A stretch of 64,000 bases of DNA from Sclerodactyla briareus (Eukaryota > Echinodermata > Holothuroidea > Dendrochirotida > Sclerodactylidae), in contig JAODTK010005076.1 of NCBI GenBank assembly GCA_026419785.1, positions 1 to 64,000 on the forward strand. The letters run 5' to 3'. Shown in pieces: positions 37,534 to 50,800 of the stretch (position 1 is its first letter; every line of letters begins with the position of its first letter). Below the pieces are notes generated by a model that was not told where the DNA came from, ran no database searches, and saw only the letters and a program-made list of their open reading frames with translations. The position numbers and the translations under genes were made by a program.

Positions 37534-37541
37534 GTTCTCAC

Positions 37542-38762
37542 CAAGGTTGATTTTATAGCTGGAAAGCCAGTGAGAAGATGTTGGCATACAGACTTGCAAA
37601 AACTTCAATACTGTTGGGAAATTGTACACTGATTTTCATGTTCTCACAAAAATGGAGCCTGTTTCCATTCTTCTAAATCACTCCTGGTTTCTCACTCCCA
37701 AACAGGTAACAACTCTGTTTCAAGGCATAATGACTCACCCTGTCGAGTAGTGTGCGCATAGATCCTGTGCAAGTCATAGGCGACTTTGTCAACATAGCAA
37801 TTGTGAAATATTTTTTTTTTGAAAATAATACTTCGTAGTTATTGGAACAACCTTCAATAAGGGCAACTCCATAGTTGGGACGAATGCTACACAAACTTCC
37901 TAACACCATATAACATTCACATATTCATGTGAATTCATGTAGAGTGGTAACCCAACCCATCAGCACGTTTGAATAGCGCCCGACACGTGTTCAATTTTTG
38001 AGAGGGTGGGGGGAATTGTAGCAAACCTTATGCTGTCTTACTTTTGTGTACAAACTGAATGATATGCACATCCAAAAGTTTACAGCAATCTTGCTCATTT
38101 GAGGAGCATTTCCGATGTGGAGACCAGCTATCCGAACGCTGACACCCAGTGGTGGTGGCACTGGAAGGGTTAGACACTGTGGAACAATTTGCATGCCAAA
38201 TCTATTGTTGATGAGTTTTAAAGGGTGACTGTCTGAAGACTGTTGATGTGGTAGAAGCTGGTCAGATGCCGTAGTGACAGAACTCTCGTCTCGCTTGCTT
38301 TGGCTTGTAGTCATTGCATACATATTCGCATCACGACAGTAACGGCTGAACCTTCAGGGGGACTAAAGGATCACCCAACCTCACTTCCATCGCTCCTTCT
38401 ACACACACACACACACACACACACACAACACATATACCTTGCACGGACCACAGCGAACAACCTCCACTCTGCCACAGCCGGCATGATTAGTACTTGCATT
38501 CTTGTTCGTCAGAGAGGACAGATAATGCGGCTGTGCAATACTTAGGAGGTTGCTTCCCCTAATTCTTAAGTGAGCCCAACGAGACAAAACCACAGCATCG
38601 CAAGTGTCCTTTCGACAGGCTTTTTGTACATTTGCTGGTAGGAAAGTCACATCCGACTGTCCTCCGACTGTCAGTAGTAACACACGTTCTTCACTCAGTA
38701 TCGGTCTGGAATCAGTCCCATGGGTGCGGGTCCTATATGTGAACCTCGCCCCCCACTCCTAC
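37542..38762. other. 3' flank of USP47
   Basis: Contains the end of the USP47 transcript unit by inference. Only the AC microsatellite stands out; no poly(A) signal or other gene was recognised. Confidence 0.4.
38401..38427. repeat. (AC)n microsatellite
   Basis: Thirteen AC dinucleotides ending ACAACACATATAC, in the 3' flank of USP47. Confidence 0.97.
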
Positions 38763-38844
38763 TTAAGTCTTATCTGGTGGTAGGTAGAGGTGGATCTTCA
38801 GCGCTCGCTCCTTCCTCGGTGAGATATAGTTTGTCTTGGGCTGG
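38763..38844 (-). CDS. USP47: USP47 last coding exon and stop
   Basis: QPKTNYISPRKERALKIHLY followed by LPPDKT and TAA at 38763-38765; human ends [26 protein letters not shown]. The acceptor is GGAGGTAG. The frame is intact. This fixes the 3' end of the coding part; I saw no clear polyadenylation signal below it. Confidence 0.88.
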
Positions 38845-41800
38845 CTACCTCCCAATCTACAAACAAAAGAGGAAGCCTCCTAAGTATGTTTCTCTCTTCT
38901 ATATAGGGCCTAGAAAAAAGGCTTTGAAAACACTGCGGATAAAAGAGTGCAACTGTCTGGTGATGAGCTGAGGAATACACTAGGACCCCCCCCCCCCCCC
39001 CCCCCCCCCCGTGGTTTCACACATCTCAAATACTTTTTATCCTGAATGGAATCCAAAATTTTCTGAACCAGCTCACTGTTTTATTTCTGATTATGGAGAT
39101 AACATACTATAATTACAGAACTGATAAACAGGGGGTAGTATTCTCCTAAACATAAAGATAAACTGTATTTCCCGAAATTGTCCCCTTCCTGTTTTTGTTT
39201 GTGTGCTTTTGAGAACCCAGATTCCCTTATTTTTGGGAGGAGTGGAAACACTGCACTAGGAAAATATTCCAACAGAGCTGTATCTTGTCCAGATTACCAT
39301 TTGGGACTTGACCAAGGGCACAAGTGTTACGAGGTATAGCCTAGATTGAAGAAACAGTACAGTATTCAAAATGACCTCTGAAAAAGGAAGGATTTCCGAA
39401 ATAACTCTTGCAGGCACAAGCTATCCATGGCTAGAGAAAAACCATATCTCGTTATTTATCTCTAAACATCCAGTACATTGGGGGGACAGGCAACTGTGAC
39501 ATAGTGGTTCCATCACAGGCAACTGACAAACCGTATCGACATGTTCAATGAGTGATCAGCGAGTTGTTGGCGGTATAATTCAATCATGATGGCAGCACTA
39601 CGTGTGTGGCAAAGATTCGTCGGGACTCAATTCACGTTTGAATTGTAAATGGATCAAAACATGGGTGATTGGCTGATGACTAGACGAATAAACCAGTCAT
39701 GTATGATTTGGTTGTTAACATTTCGTACGCGTTTCTGTGTTTGGTCTGACTGGTAAAGGCCTCGAATCACTCGCGAACAGGTAACTATTTGATTGGTGAG
39801 TTACTCGACTAGCTGGCTGTCATTGAAAAAATACGAACTCCTATTGCAGAATAATGGATGGCCATGTGATCAAGCTTAGCCAATCAGAAATCAGTATTCA
39901 CAATAATGATTAGCTGGGGGGGTGAGAATTATTTTCATAAAAGTGTCGCTATGACCCGAACCCCTATCATACCTGGCAGTCTCGGAGTTTCTTACAACTC
40001 TTGTTTCTCTTCCTCGGTGAGGTCATTAACTTCCTCGTTCGGTCACTGTAATAGAAAACCGGGATGGAATAGGAATGAAATGGCACACTAGAGCGTGGGT
40101 TTAACTTCTAACTCCCTCTTTCAATGGACAACTGCACAGAAAGTGGTATTGACACATTTATGCCATGTCGATGGAAACCTCCTACATTATACTCTGGGAC
40201 AGAGTAGTCAGGTTGGTGTACCATGTCAGAATGGTATTCTTGAAGGTTGGGTCGTACCCTTCTTGTATTGATCCACTTCTCGTCACTCCAAAGACTTACA
40301 ATAATTGAAATGAACACCCCAGAGTATGACTGACAATCTTGGGAACGTGAGCATGAGTGGCCTTGGTGTCTGACGATGACCCCATTTGAACGACCATACT
40401 TATTGGGGGTGCATTGAGCGGGTACCACAAGTGCATCATTATCCTTCCTTATCCTTTTTTGCCCCAGGAGCTAATGCAAAAACAACAGTCGGTTAAAATG
40501 TTGCTCAATGTAGCTGGGTGTAAACATGTGTGCCCAGAATCAAACCAAATAAGGGTACACATTAAGAAAACTGCAGTAACGACTACCATGCTTCTCATGA
40601 ATTGTGTATATTTGGGGCAAGTCGAGCGTCCAAAATTACTTGCCGAAACCAATTGTAGCTTACCTTGACAAAAAAAGTTTTTTAAAACCTTCAAGTGACA
40701 AAAACTGTGTGTTTCTGTTTAGCCTATATAGTTGTGGATGAAATATTTAATGCAAGCGGTCGTGAGTACAGTCAAACTTGAGTATTGTTAACTCAGGCTC
40801 TAGGTACGGCTGCACAGTAGTGCTGAGCAAAAACCGGTCGGTTCCGATTTGCTAACGAGGAAATCCGGTGTTTTCGGTTTTGACCGATGCCGTTCGATTG
40901 AACAGCAAAACAAAAAGAATATTGCGCCTCGGGGACGTACTTCACCGTGAACCCCAAACACGGTCACGCCCAAGGCGATTGTTAAACTTCAGGCACGACG
41001 GGTATGGTATCCAGTTGAAAGTATATGTATATCCCTTAGAATTATTTTGTAGTACTGAATTGTCATTCTAATGAAAACAATAATAAGAAAACAAGTCAGC
41101 ATGATCTTGATATGTGGGTTTACATAACTTATCTAGTTCTTTGCCATTAATGATAAAATCCAGCATTGTTATCCCCTCCTCATTCGTTTATGTATAGTAC
41201 AATGTTTCCGCTGTGTAAAACAGGACAATCCTTTTCATCAATCAGACTGTGCATTATAATCGGGGGATGAAAAAATAATGCAACTAAACCTGACGGAGCA
41301 TCATACCACGTGATTTCTTTATTAAAACATGGCAACGCCGCCTGTCGCCGCCATGCACAGTGCAAACAGATCATTGTGGCAATTACCGGTGAGCCAAAGC
41401 CCCAAAAGTAACTGTGATTATTTTACCAAGGAAACTGAAGCACGGCACAGTCTTAAATCAGCCCTAAAAACCACCAGATCTGCGTAAACCTTTATGTATA
41501 AATATTTTCTTTAACCAATTGCCCAATTATTCTCATTAATCATTTATAGAATTGTATGCCCACACGAAAATAACAAAGCAGTATCGCGATCGAAGTGGAC
41601 GCGATCGCTACTTAATTCCGTCCTTTACCCGAGTCCCAGTTAGAAACTTCCCTAGATTTATTGTGTGCCGCTAAAAGTTCGCTGTCGGCGGCCTGTAAAA
41701 CCCCCACAAAAAAAATTCCCCAATTAGGAGTGGCCGACTTGGTCGTTGTGTAACGCATGTACCATTCTCAGTGGGGATGCCTTGTCCGCCTGCCCGTGCC

Positions 41801-44800
41801 AGTAGTCGGTGCTGGACCAGCTGTTCACACAGGGCTATGTCTTGAAACCTAGTGAACCAGCATTGAGCGAGTACAGCCGCCCCTCTAAGCTTAGGAGCAG
41901 TGCAACAAGCTTTTGCTAACAAACGTCCCACAGCAACCAGCTGACAAACGAACAACAAGTCCAACGCAGAGCAAGCACGGTATAACCTAGCGCCCCAAAT
42001 ACATAAGGCAAAAAACCCCAGACCAAGCACACCACACAAAAACGCAAAACAAGAAACAAAACAACGCAGAAACGGGACGAACAAAAGTTTAAATAATCAC
42101 ATATTCATCAACAAACAGGTTACGCATTGAGCTGCGATGTACGGGGCGGCGGCTTGAATCGGCGAAACTACATAATTGATTTTCGTACCGGGTTTGATGG
42201 CTTAGGTAATTAATTCCGAAACAATGCTGACGTTGACAACAATGAGAAGATGTCAACTTTAGTACACCAGTGCACAAGTCACACACCTCTTGTGAGTTTG
42301 TCACCATGTCATAAATGGACAGTCCAAAAACTGAATGGGGCGCGGATAACATGCAACCAACAAGAACAGGATTACATTCACTTACCTGTCTGGGAAAGCG
42401 TGAAAGAGTAAAGTTAGCAACAATAATGGTGGATATGAGGTACTTTATAGACGATGGTAATGTCAAAGAAACGGACACAGAGACAACAGCGTGATGAAAT
42501 TGATAGGTTCTATAGATCACTATGACTTTATGTGCAAGGAAAGTACACATAATCCAGTCCCCAGTGACCATTTAATTGAGTTACTATGCGGCGTCTATGG
42601 CGGTGCATAATATACATGAATGTTTCACAGACCCTCCAGGGGCTCTGCCGCTTTAACCGAGTGTGGATTGCGGGCAGATTTTTCAAGGACTCGGTTTTTA
42701 GCGTTAGCGTCGGGCGGACTGGTTTTGTTTTCGGCGTGTACGGTTATTCGGTTTTCTGGCAATTTCAAAAACCGAGTTAAAACAAAAACAGAGTAACCGG
42801 ATTCCGTTTAACTGAGTAACGGGGAAGCCTTAGCTCTAGTGAGACCAATTGGTTAAAGAAACGGGATTGTACATAAAAATTTATCTAATTTAGTCTGTTT
42901 CTTACCTTTTATCGAGCACAAATTTCTATCAGAGTTGCATGTGTGCTATACTCTCGATACGGATTTCTGTTTGTTACGCACCATTGCAATGCGGCTAAAC
43001 CACTATTCTACTGTTGTCAGGTACAAGTTGACTATTTGATTATCTTGGGATACGCATGAGGAAAAGATTTAGTGTCTTTTCGATCTCCACTGCCCGAGCC
43101 ACTTACCCGTATACAGCCCGCCCTCTTTAACTGGCTCACTATCCCTAATCAAGACCACTCACGGTAGTACCGCACGGCCCCGTCGTCAAGATTGTAAAGG
43201 GGCCCACCTCCCCCAGGGTCCCTCGAGGGTTCAAGTCCAGGTCGGCCTGAATATCCAGATATTCTGCTGACTAGTTCACAGGGGAATATGCTGTCCACCC
43301 GAGGTTCCCGAGGCCATTTTTTTTACCTCGTATTTGTGGGTTGTGCCGTCGGCTTGGATTGTTTCCCCCTTTGTTCTGAAGCTGAGAGCAGGAGAGAAAG
43401 AGGACTAAACAAGCGAGGCTCTCAGAATCAAGACATAGGAATTCTTTCGAGGAGACGCTCCTGGGACAGTGAAAAAGATGCCGTTTGTGGGAGCCAGCCC
43501 ACAATTGACTCAATTGAATGTTCAATCAAATGTTATTTGACATAGTAGTATAGGGAGGCAGGATTAGCGAGGAAGGTTTAGCTTGAGAGGCTGTTCGTTG
43601 AAGATGTCTGGCAAGATCCAACTCTCCTATGTTAAAAGTTGTGTGGAAGGGAGAGAGAAAGGTCTAAAGGGGGCTCCCAAATAGCCATGCAGAATTATAG
43701 GAGAGAACAAGTTTTCAGCCCCAAATAAAGCCCGGCCAGAATGGGAATGGGGAAAGAAAGGTTTTACAAAGGCGGCTCCTAAATGAGCCATTGCCCAACG
43801 ATAGATACTCACAAGAGAAGATCACAAAGGACGCCCAAAAATCGACATTATCAGGGAATGTATAAGGGCAAGCAGTTATAGCCAGTAATGTACAGAGTGA
43901 GAAAATGTTCACGAGGTGGCTCCTAAATCAGCCATTGCCATTAATGTCAGGTGGGAGAACAAGTTTACAAGTGGGTCCTGTATCAGCCACGGCAGAGATG
44001 TTCTATGGCATTCTTGCAGAGTCTCCAGCCCCTGAGGTTTCTAGAATGCTGAGAAGGTCCGCAGTGATTTCCGGGATCGAAATAAGGATCAAAGTCCAGT
44101 GGTTACTTTTCAGGAAGAGCCCCTGTTTGTGAAATCTGGCTAGACCAGGTCATTTTGGTAGGACCATTGGAATTTTGGTAGGAACAGGGGCTCTGATCAC
44201 TTTCACGACTTCTGCATTGAGAGGACCAGGGCTTCAAATGAGAAAATCACCCCAGAGGCAATAAACCGCTGACATGCATACTACATAACTGAAGTACATC
44301 TGCCACACAACATTGAAATCGTTCTGCTGCATTTAATTAGATAGGCCTACCTGAATGTGACCAGGTGAACCACAGGGATTATTTGCCTCTTCTCAAAAAT
44401 ACTCCTGGTATACAATTTCAAATTCATCAGGACCAGGGGTTATTGATTTATTTTTGGGGGGCTAATAGCCCCTGGGCCCCTGCTTACCGTGAACCCTAGG
44501 TGGTTTTCTCAAATGTTCTGCTCGGCAAGAACGCTTCTTCGTTCTGGAAGCTGCAACAATGTTGTATCATTTAGCAATTCATATAATTCAAGACGAAGGA
44601 CTCACCACTCTCTCTTCAATTCTACGATAGTACAGTCGTTGAGGACGATCTCCCTGAATGGATCCACCTTGAGCTCCGAAGTGCGCCCCCCGCCGCTTGG
44701 TGAAGACCAGGAGCTGTCTGTGAATTTTGTAGCTCTCCGGTTTGCCGAGGAATGAAGAGACACCATTTACTTTCAGCATTGAGCTACAGTTAATGCCACA

Positions 44801-47800
44801 AATCCTCAAATGCCACAAGAACAAAAAAAAAAAACAATAACAGTTACAATAACAGTACAATATCTTATCTAACATGTTCTCTGTATGATTGTGGGGCTAT
44901 TGTCAATAACACATGTTATCAAATGCAGAATTGCAGCTTCACTGTGTAAGTTTTAGGGGTGGCCTCTGGCAGGACCCCCTGTAGGGTCATCATTCTGAAT
45001 GAATTGAAACAATTCAACAGGCAACATATGCGAGATCCTTTTTTGTATTGCCCACTTTCCCCGTGTAGTTGAAGGGAATTTGTGAAGGCCCATTTTGAAG
45101 AATCAGTGAGTGTCAAAACGAGGATAATGGGGGTTCGGCCACCATGGATGAAGGAAGACGAAACTGGAGAAACAACAGAGCAAGAAGTTAAGCCTGCCTG
45201 CACACTGTAGGAATTGCTGTGCAAGGTTAGATCAATTGGCAATCATGGTCGCTGCGTGACCGAGACGGTGAGGCGACGATGTCCGGTTTGGAGAATACGC
45301 AAGGCCCACTAGTAAGGAATTGTTGTAATAGCTCCACTACTCAAGCTTATCCTCTCCTCTCTGCTTCTCCTCTCTGCTTCTCATCTGCTGCTTCTCCTCT
45401 TCAATGATTCTCGCAGGAGGTCCAGAAAGAACCTCAAAATATAAAACACCTGTTCGCCTGCCGCTATTTTCGCAATGTGAGACAATTTTTTTTTTAACAA
45501 CCATGAGATGAACTACGGCTACGAACTTGGATGTACAACAATCTTTATAAATTTGCATGAATCCTGCAATTTAGTCACACTAAACAACTTCTCCGATCAG
45601 GAACTGTTATCTCCTGTTAAAATTAAACAGGATCAGTAGACCTTATCCCAATTTTTCTGAAAAACCAAACAAAGTCTCATAAACCAGCACCCACTTACCG
45701 ATCAGGAATATCTACGTTTTCAAAGTCACAGGGTAATCTCACAATAGCAAATTCTCTTGAATTAGTATGATCTTCCGGGGAAAAAATTTAGTAGTTAAAA
45801 AGTAGTTGTATAAACACTGAACGGCACCGACACACAAAAATTTCACGTTAGGGGATATCATGATGCACCATATGGTAACTTGATAACTCAGATCATATGA
45901 AGATTAGACATATCGTAAATGACATCCAGTGACCATGGTTTTACTCAAGATTTTTCACTACCAAAGGAAGACACAATCTGCAATTGTTTAATGTGAATCA
46001 GACAACCTTGAAAACTTGCATGAATTATGTGAATTATTTCACATTGAATGTCAATGACTCAAAATTGAATCTAGTTGGACTGAAGAGAGACAATATCACT
46101 TAAGTTCTGTTGAAAAAGCCAACAAACTTCAAGAAAAACAAAACAAAACAAAAAAAAAAAAATCAAAAAACATGAATTAGTGAATAGACAATACTCAATT
46201 AGCCATATACTATTTGGCCCAAAAATTCAATCAGCATGTGTCCATTTCATAGCTGTCATACACACAAAGGATAATCCTGAAACACAAGCTTTCAGGCCAA
46301 ATTTCGAATAATTGGGGAATTTGGGCGAGTAGTAGTTGTGATTGTTTGAGGCTGAAAAGGGGAGACACAGAAACATTTGGATCAGGACATACCAGACGAA
46401 ATGTCAGCAGTAGCATGGTCCATCCCCATTTGCGACTAGCACTCTAACTGCAAATAATTTTTTTGTATGACTCCGATCTAATAATAAACAAACATAGGAA
46501 TCCACCTCCTCACGATCCTTCAAAATGATACCTAACCGGGCCCTATCCAGTGAAAATTCAGAAAATAGTGAAGAATACAAATCAGTAATTTCTCTGAAAC
46601 CCCACCTCCCAATTTGCGCATTTGCAAAGGGGTCGGACCTGCCACTAAATCAGACTTTTTTCAGGAAGTAATATAAAAGGTACAGATGATACTCATTCTA
46701 TGAAAAAATTGGATTTGACTAATGGAAGACGATTGGAAACAGCACGAAGACTGAAAACAATTTGCCGATTTTCGGAATTAGGCTACCATCTTAGGCTACG
46801 GATTTAGTGTGGTCGGTATAAGGGACAGTTGCGCAAATTGAGGGTAGTTGACGATAGAACCCAGACCTCCACTCACCGTCAAGGATTTCCGCGCAAGCCT
46901 CCCAGCTGGTGATCTGGAGATGTCTTCATCGTAGACCTTCTCGTTTAAGTACGCTGCCGTGGGTTTTTTCCAGACTTTCTGGCGGAGTCTAACCTGCGGC
47001 ACAGAGAAGAAGAGGGGTATGTACCTCATTGGAATAAGATAACATGACTGTTGAATGTCTCTATTAATTGGACTCTGGTCCATAACTGACTTAAATTGAG
47101 GGCGGGGGCTTCATTTTGGCCTCCATTTTGTTCCGCAGGAGTGGTCACAGTGACTGATAAGATGAAACCCCGCCCTCCAATCTGCTATGTGACAATATAA
47201 GTTATGGGTTGCAAATTAAGGCACCTGATTGGCCTTAGATATGCAATTTAGAAATTCGGTTTTAGCGCCAACCTCATTGGACAACATAGTCGCCTACAGC
47301 AGATAAGTGTTAAAATAACCAGACAAGTTTTCAAGTTTTCAGGTAACACTACCATTAACAAACCTGCCCCAGGAGCCTCCGATTCCAAGCTTCCTATCAT
47401 GATGCCTCTCAAATAGAAAGAACCGACAGCAGACAGAAATTTTTCAACAGGCATTCTCTAGTTCCATGGAATCCTGCAACAACGCGAGTCATGAACCACA
47501 CACCAACCACACAACAACGTGATCACTGAGCTCTTTTCCAACTTGGTTCATTGAGAAAAACCAGCACCACAGTTTTTTCGAAGCCAGTAGACGTGGCAAG
47601 GTTATTTTCTTACCTCTCAGTGCCTTGCGTTCTTACCTCTCACCGGTCTAACCTCTCAGTGCTGCTGCGTTCTTACCTCTCGTGCTTGCTTCTTACCTCT
47701 CAATGCTTTTGCGTTCTTACCTCTCAAGGCTTGCGTTCTTATTTACCTCTCAATGCTTGCGTTCTACCCTCTCAATGCTTGCGTTCTTACCCTCTCATGC

Positions 47801-50800
47801 TTGCGTCCTTACCTCCACTGCTTGCGTCCTTACCTCTCATGTTGCGTCTTACCTCTCATGCCGATGTGAGATTTGATGCCATCGTAGCACATATTGCTGG
47901 AAGGAGTTTGTACTTGGACTCTTTGACTGTCATGCCCTTTGCCAGAACCCACTCGACAGAAGGAATTTACAAGGCTGCAGAGTTTTTTGGCGAGAAGGAA
48001 TGACAAAGAGTCAGACCCTTCAACAAATATCTACATGGAAATGAAACATCACATGTGTGCCTTTTTCATCACCCCCTACGGAAACCAGAAAATACCATAA
48101 GCCTATGCTAGTATCTGCATTTGGTTGTTCTGCAGTAATTGATCACCTTCTCAGTACCAAGAGACTTGGCAGAACAAACACCCGAATGCCTCAAAAATTT
48201 CCCCTATTATCTAACAGCGAGCGCCAAAAGTGTCTTCCCTGTTGCGCGATCAGGGGTTTGTATTATTCACTCACACCAACAACCAACTAGTCATGCAGAC
48301 CATTGTCATGTCAAATGGACTAACCCCCCTTCGTTAAGGGGTCTACTTAACGAGGGGTGTTGAAGCGGCCGTTTGCCGAAAATGCAATTTGTTATTAAGT
48401 CCAGAAGGTAAGTGCCCTGAAGTAAGTAAATCACAATTTTCACTATAACACATTGAAAATTCCTAAAATACTGACCAATATGTGTTCTCCTCAATACAAA
48501 CGGTCCCTTATTGTAACCCAAATTTGAAATAAAGTTTTAATCGCTCACAACTCACTCACTTCCCCCCAAATCCACGTGTTTCTAAATCCCCCTTAGCAGC
48601 CTGGCTCCTTTGCCTTTAAAAAATCATAATTGCCTTCATTTTCCTTCATTGTCTTACGATGAATATTTTCTATTCATCTATGCAGGACATTATGGCATTG
48701 TATGCACAAGTGAGTGAAAATGGTGGGCCATCCAGGCCACATATCGGGGGGAGGGGGGGGGGGGGGGCTGTCGTGCACAACGTCCGCGAAGTAAGAGGAA
48801 TAGGGGAAGAAAAATGTTACATTATTCTTGTACGGTCAATCACCTAAGCAATTGGCTTGGGAATAGGATGGTTTGCTTGTGGCAGCTTATAACAGCATTA
48901 AATTGTCACAAGGAGCTATGGTTTACATCCTTCCTCCGTGCTTCATTCTAACAGGAGCTATTACTGTAATGAGTAATTCAACTCAAATTCATGAACATCA
49001 AACGACGTCAGAATCCAGAAATGTTCACCAGACCATCCTACTACTGAGTTTGAGGAATTCTTATTAAGTTGGAAATTGGATAATTGGTGCCAATTAGCAC
49101 ATCCAATGACCTCTATCGACCCGCTGGACCGTCTAAGTAGGAATCAGGATCAAAGGTGGATCACATTTACCCAAGTTTGTGGCAATCCAACAAACTTTAA
49201 ATAGCAAATATAATAAGATATCTCGTTCTTATATAGCGCTTATCCACGTCAAAGACAATGCTTAAAGCGGTTCAATATAATTACCCCTCCCATTTAGTGA
49301 ATTGTCACAAACCCCCTACCATAGCATGCACTCTCGCTTGTTCTCTCCCAATGCACCATTCTCTCCCAGTACGTCGCTTCATCAAATCATCAATCGGTCC
49401 TCCCGGGGGACTTCCCAATAGGGCTGTGCAATCGGCGCTCGCTACTCTTCACAATCACCTCACAAGGTACCCACTTTAACTCCCACGTGGGTTGCGTGTA
49501 ACATTCAGGAGCCATCCTCGTCCAACAGCAACTGCGGGAAAGTCCTCTCGGGCTTCCAAGGGCTCCGAACTCAAAATCAATGGTTTTGCAGTCGAGCTCT
49601 ACCAACCACTGAGCTAATCCGCCTCCCTTACACATTAAATGGACCTCCAGTGACCCCGACTACTTCACTTGAATTCCTCGGTAACCATGGTAGACACACA
49701 TCCACCAAGTTATCCAAGAAAATCCAACAAACTTTGGAAAATTTGCAGAAAATAATGCAAATTAGATTAATTAATTAATAATAGTTCCATCTACCCACCC
49801 TGCCATCCAGTCTTACATGCCAAACTACTCAACTGTAACACATACGTTCTGCATAATCTTGCTCATGAAGCCTAAACAATACTTACTAAAAAAAGCTGAT
49901 TACCCACTAACAGATCGCTTACACACCCAACCCCGTGCTAACGCAAAATTCCCGTCATAATCGGCCTCACGGTTTTGTGAGAAATCCTGCTACAAGAAAG
50001 TGTGACATCACACACACAAACATACACACACCAAAGTGACCACTAAGTCTCTGAATTCAATTCAGGCGAGACAAAAAATAAATCAAGACTGTTCCTTAGA
50101 CAGAAAAAATCTTCGGAAGTATTCCACTCATCAATAACTCTCTGCGATAAGGAAGATTTTGAATGTCCATCTACGGTTTTACCACAAGCTGACTAAATAT
50201 GGCTGACCATCAGGGAAAGGACTCACATGGAGTTACTTTGGATTGACAATGAATTCACGATTTGCCAGACTATGCCCATGGTACTGGAGGCCACGATAAC
50301 CAGGCTAAGTAAAAAAATAGGTTAATAACAAACATCTCTCTGGAATTCCTTAAATATTCAATTGGAATCCAACTCAGTGAAGAGGAGGGTTACGAGACGG
50401 CGGGCGATAGATCTGGGTTCTAAACCTTTCATCTACCTCCGGAGAAGCCCGTGTCATGTTCTACGAGTTTGGAGAACCCCAGGTGGTGATTGATGGCACC
50501 CTTTTGGGGATTTTTCCCATTATGTTACAAGATACAAAAACATCATTTGTTGTATCGTAAAAGCCCACCCCCCCCTGTTTTGCCCGCTCTTACTTTTTCA
50601 AGAACCCCCGGCTCTACTTTTTGAATACCCCTGTGGACCCAGTTGCACCACAGATCCTAAATAACTTTTGGCAACCTCATGACCTGGGCCCTGTGGCCCC
50701 CTACGTTGAGGTGATATGCCAAGCCTACCTTTGCATTGATATAATTCTCTAACCTATCACTAGATGTTTCTCACCTTCAGGTTCGTTAGGTGATAAAAGA

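Noticed and set aside
40108-40428. WSDEKW string resembling a Tc1/mariner catalytic segment
   Set aside because: Isolated six-residue similarity without the other transposase motifs or terminal inverted repeats.
41329-41391. Small ATG-led exon-like stretch (MATPPVAAMHSAN) before GTGAGC
   Set aside because: Too short, no partner exon, and it lies inside a candidate transposon.
41671-42084. 137-codon minus-strand open frame, Cys/Leu-rich
   Set aside because: Inside the candidate hAT element; no recognisable family. Kept only as a remark there.
45337-45420. Charged Glu/Lys/Arg minus-strand frame in a USP47 intron
   Set aside because: Produced by a CTCTGCTTCTCCT tandem stretch; USP47 has no such segment here and no splice sites flank it.
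49556-49623. Functional tRNA-Cys gene
   Set aside because: The 3' acceptor strand does not pair with the 5' end and the B box is degraded; the sequence continues into a SINE body.
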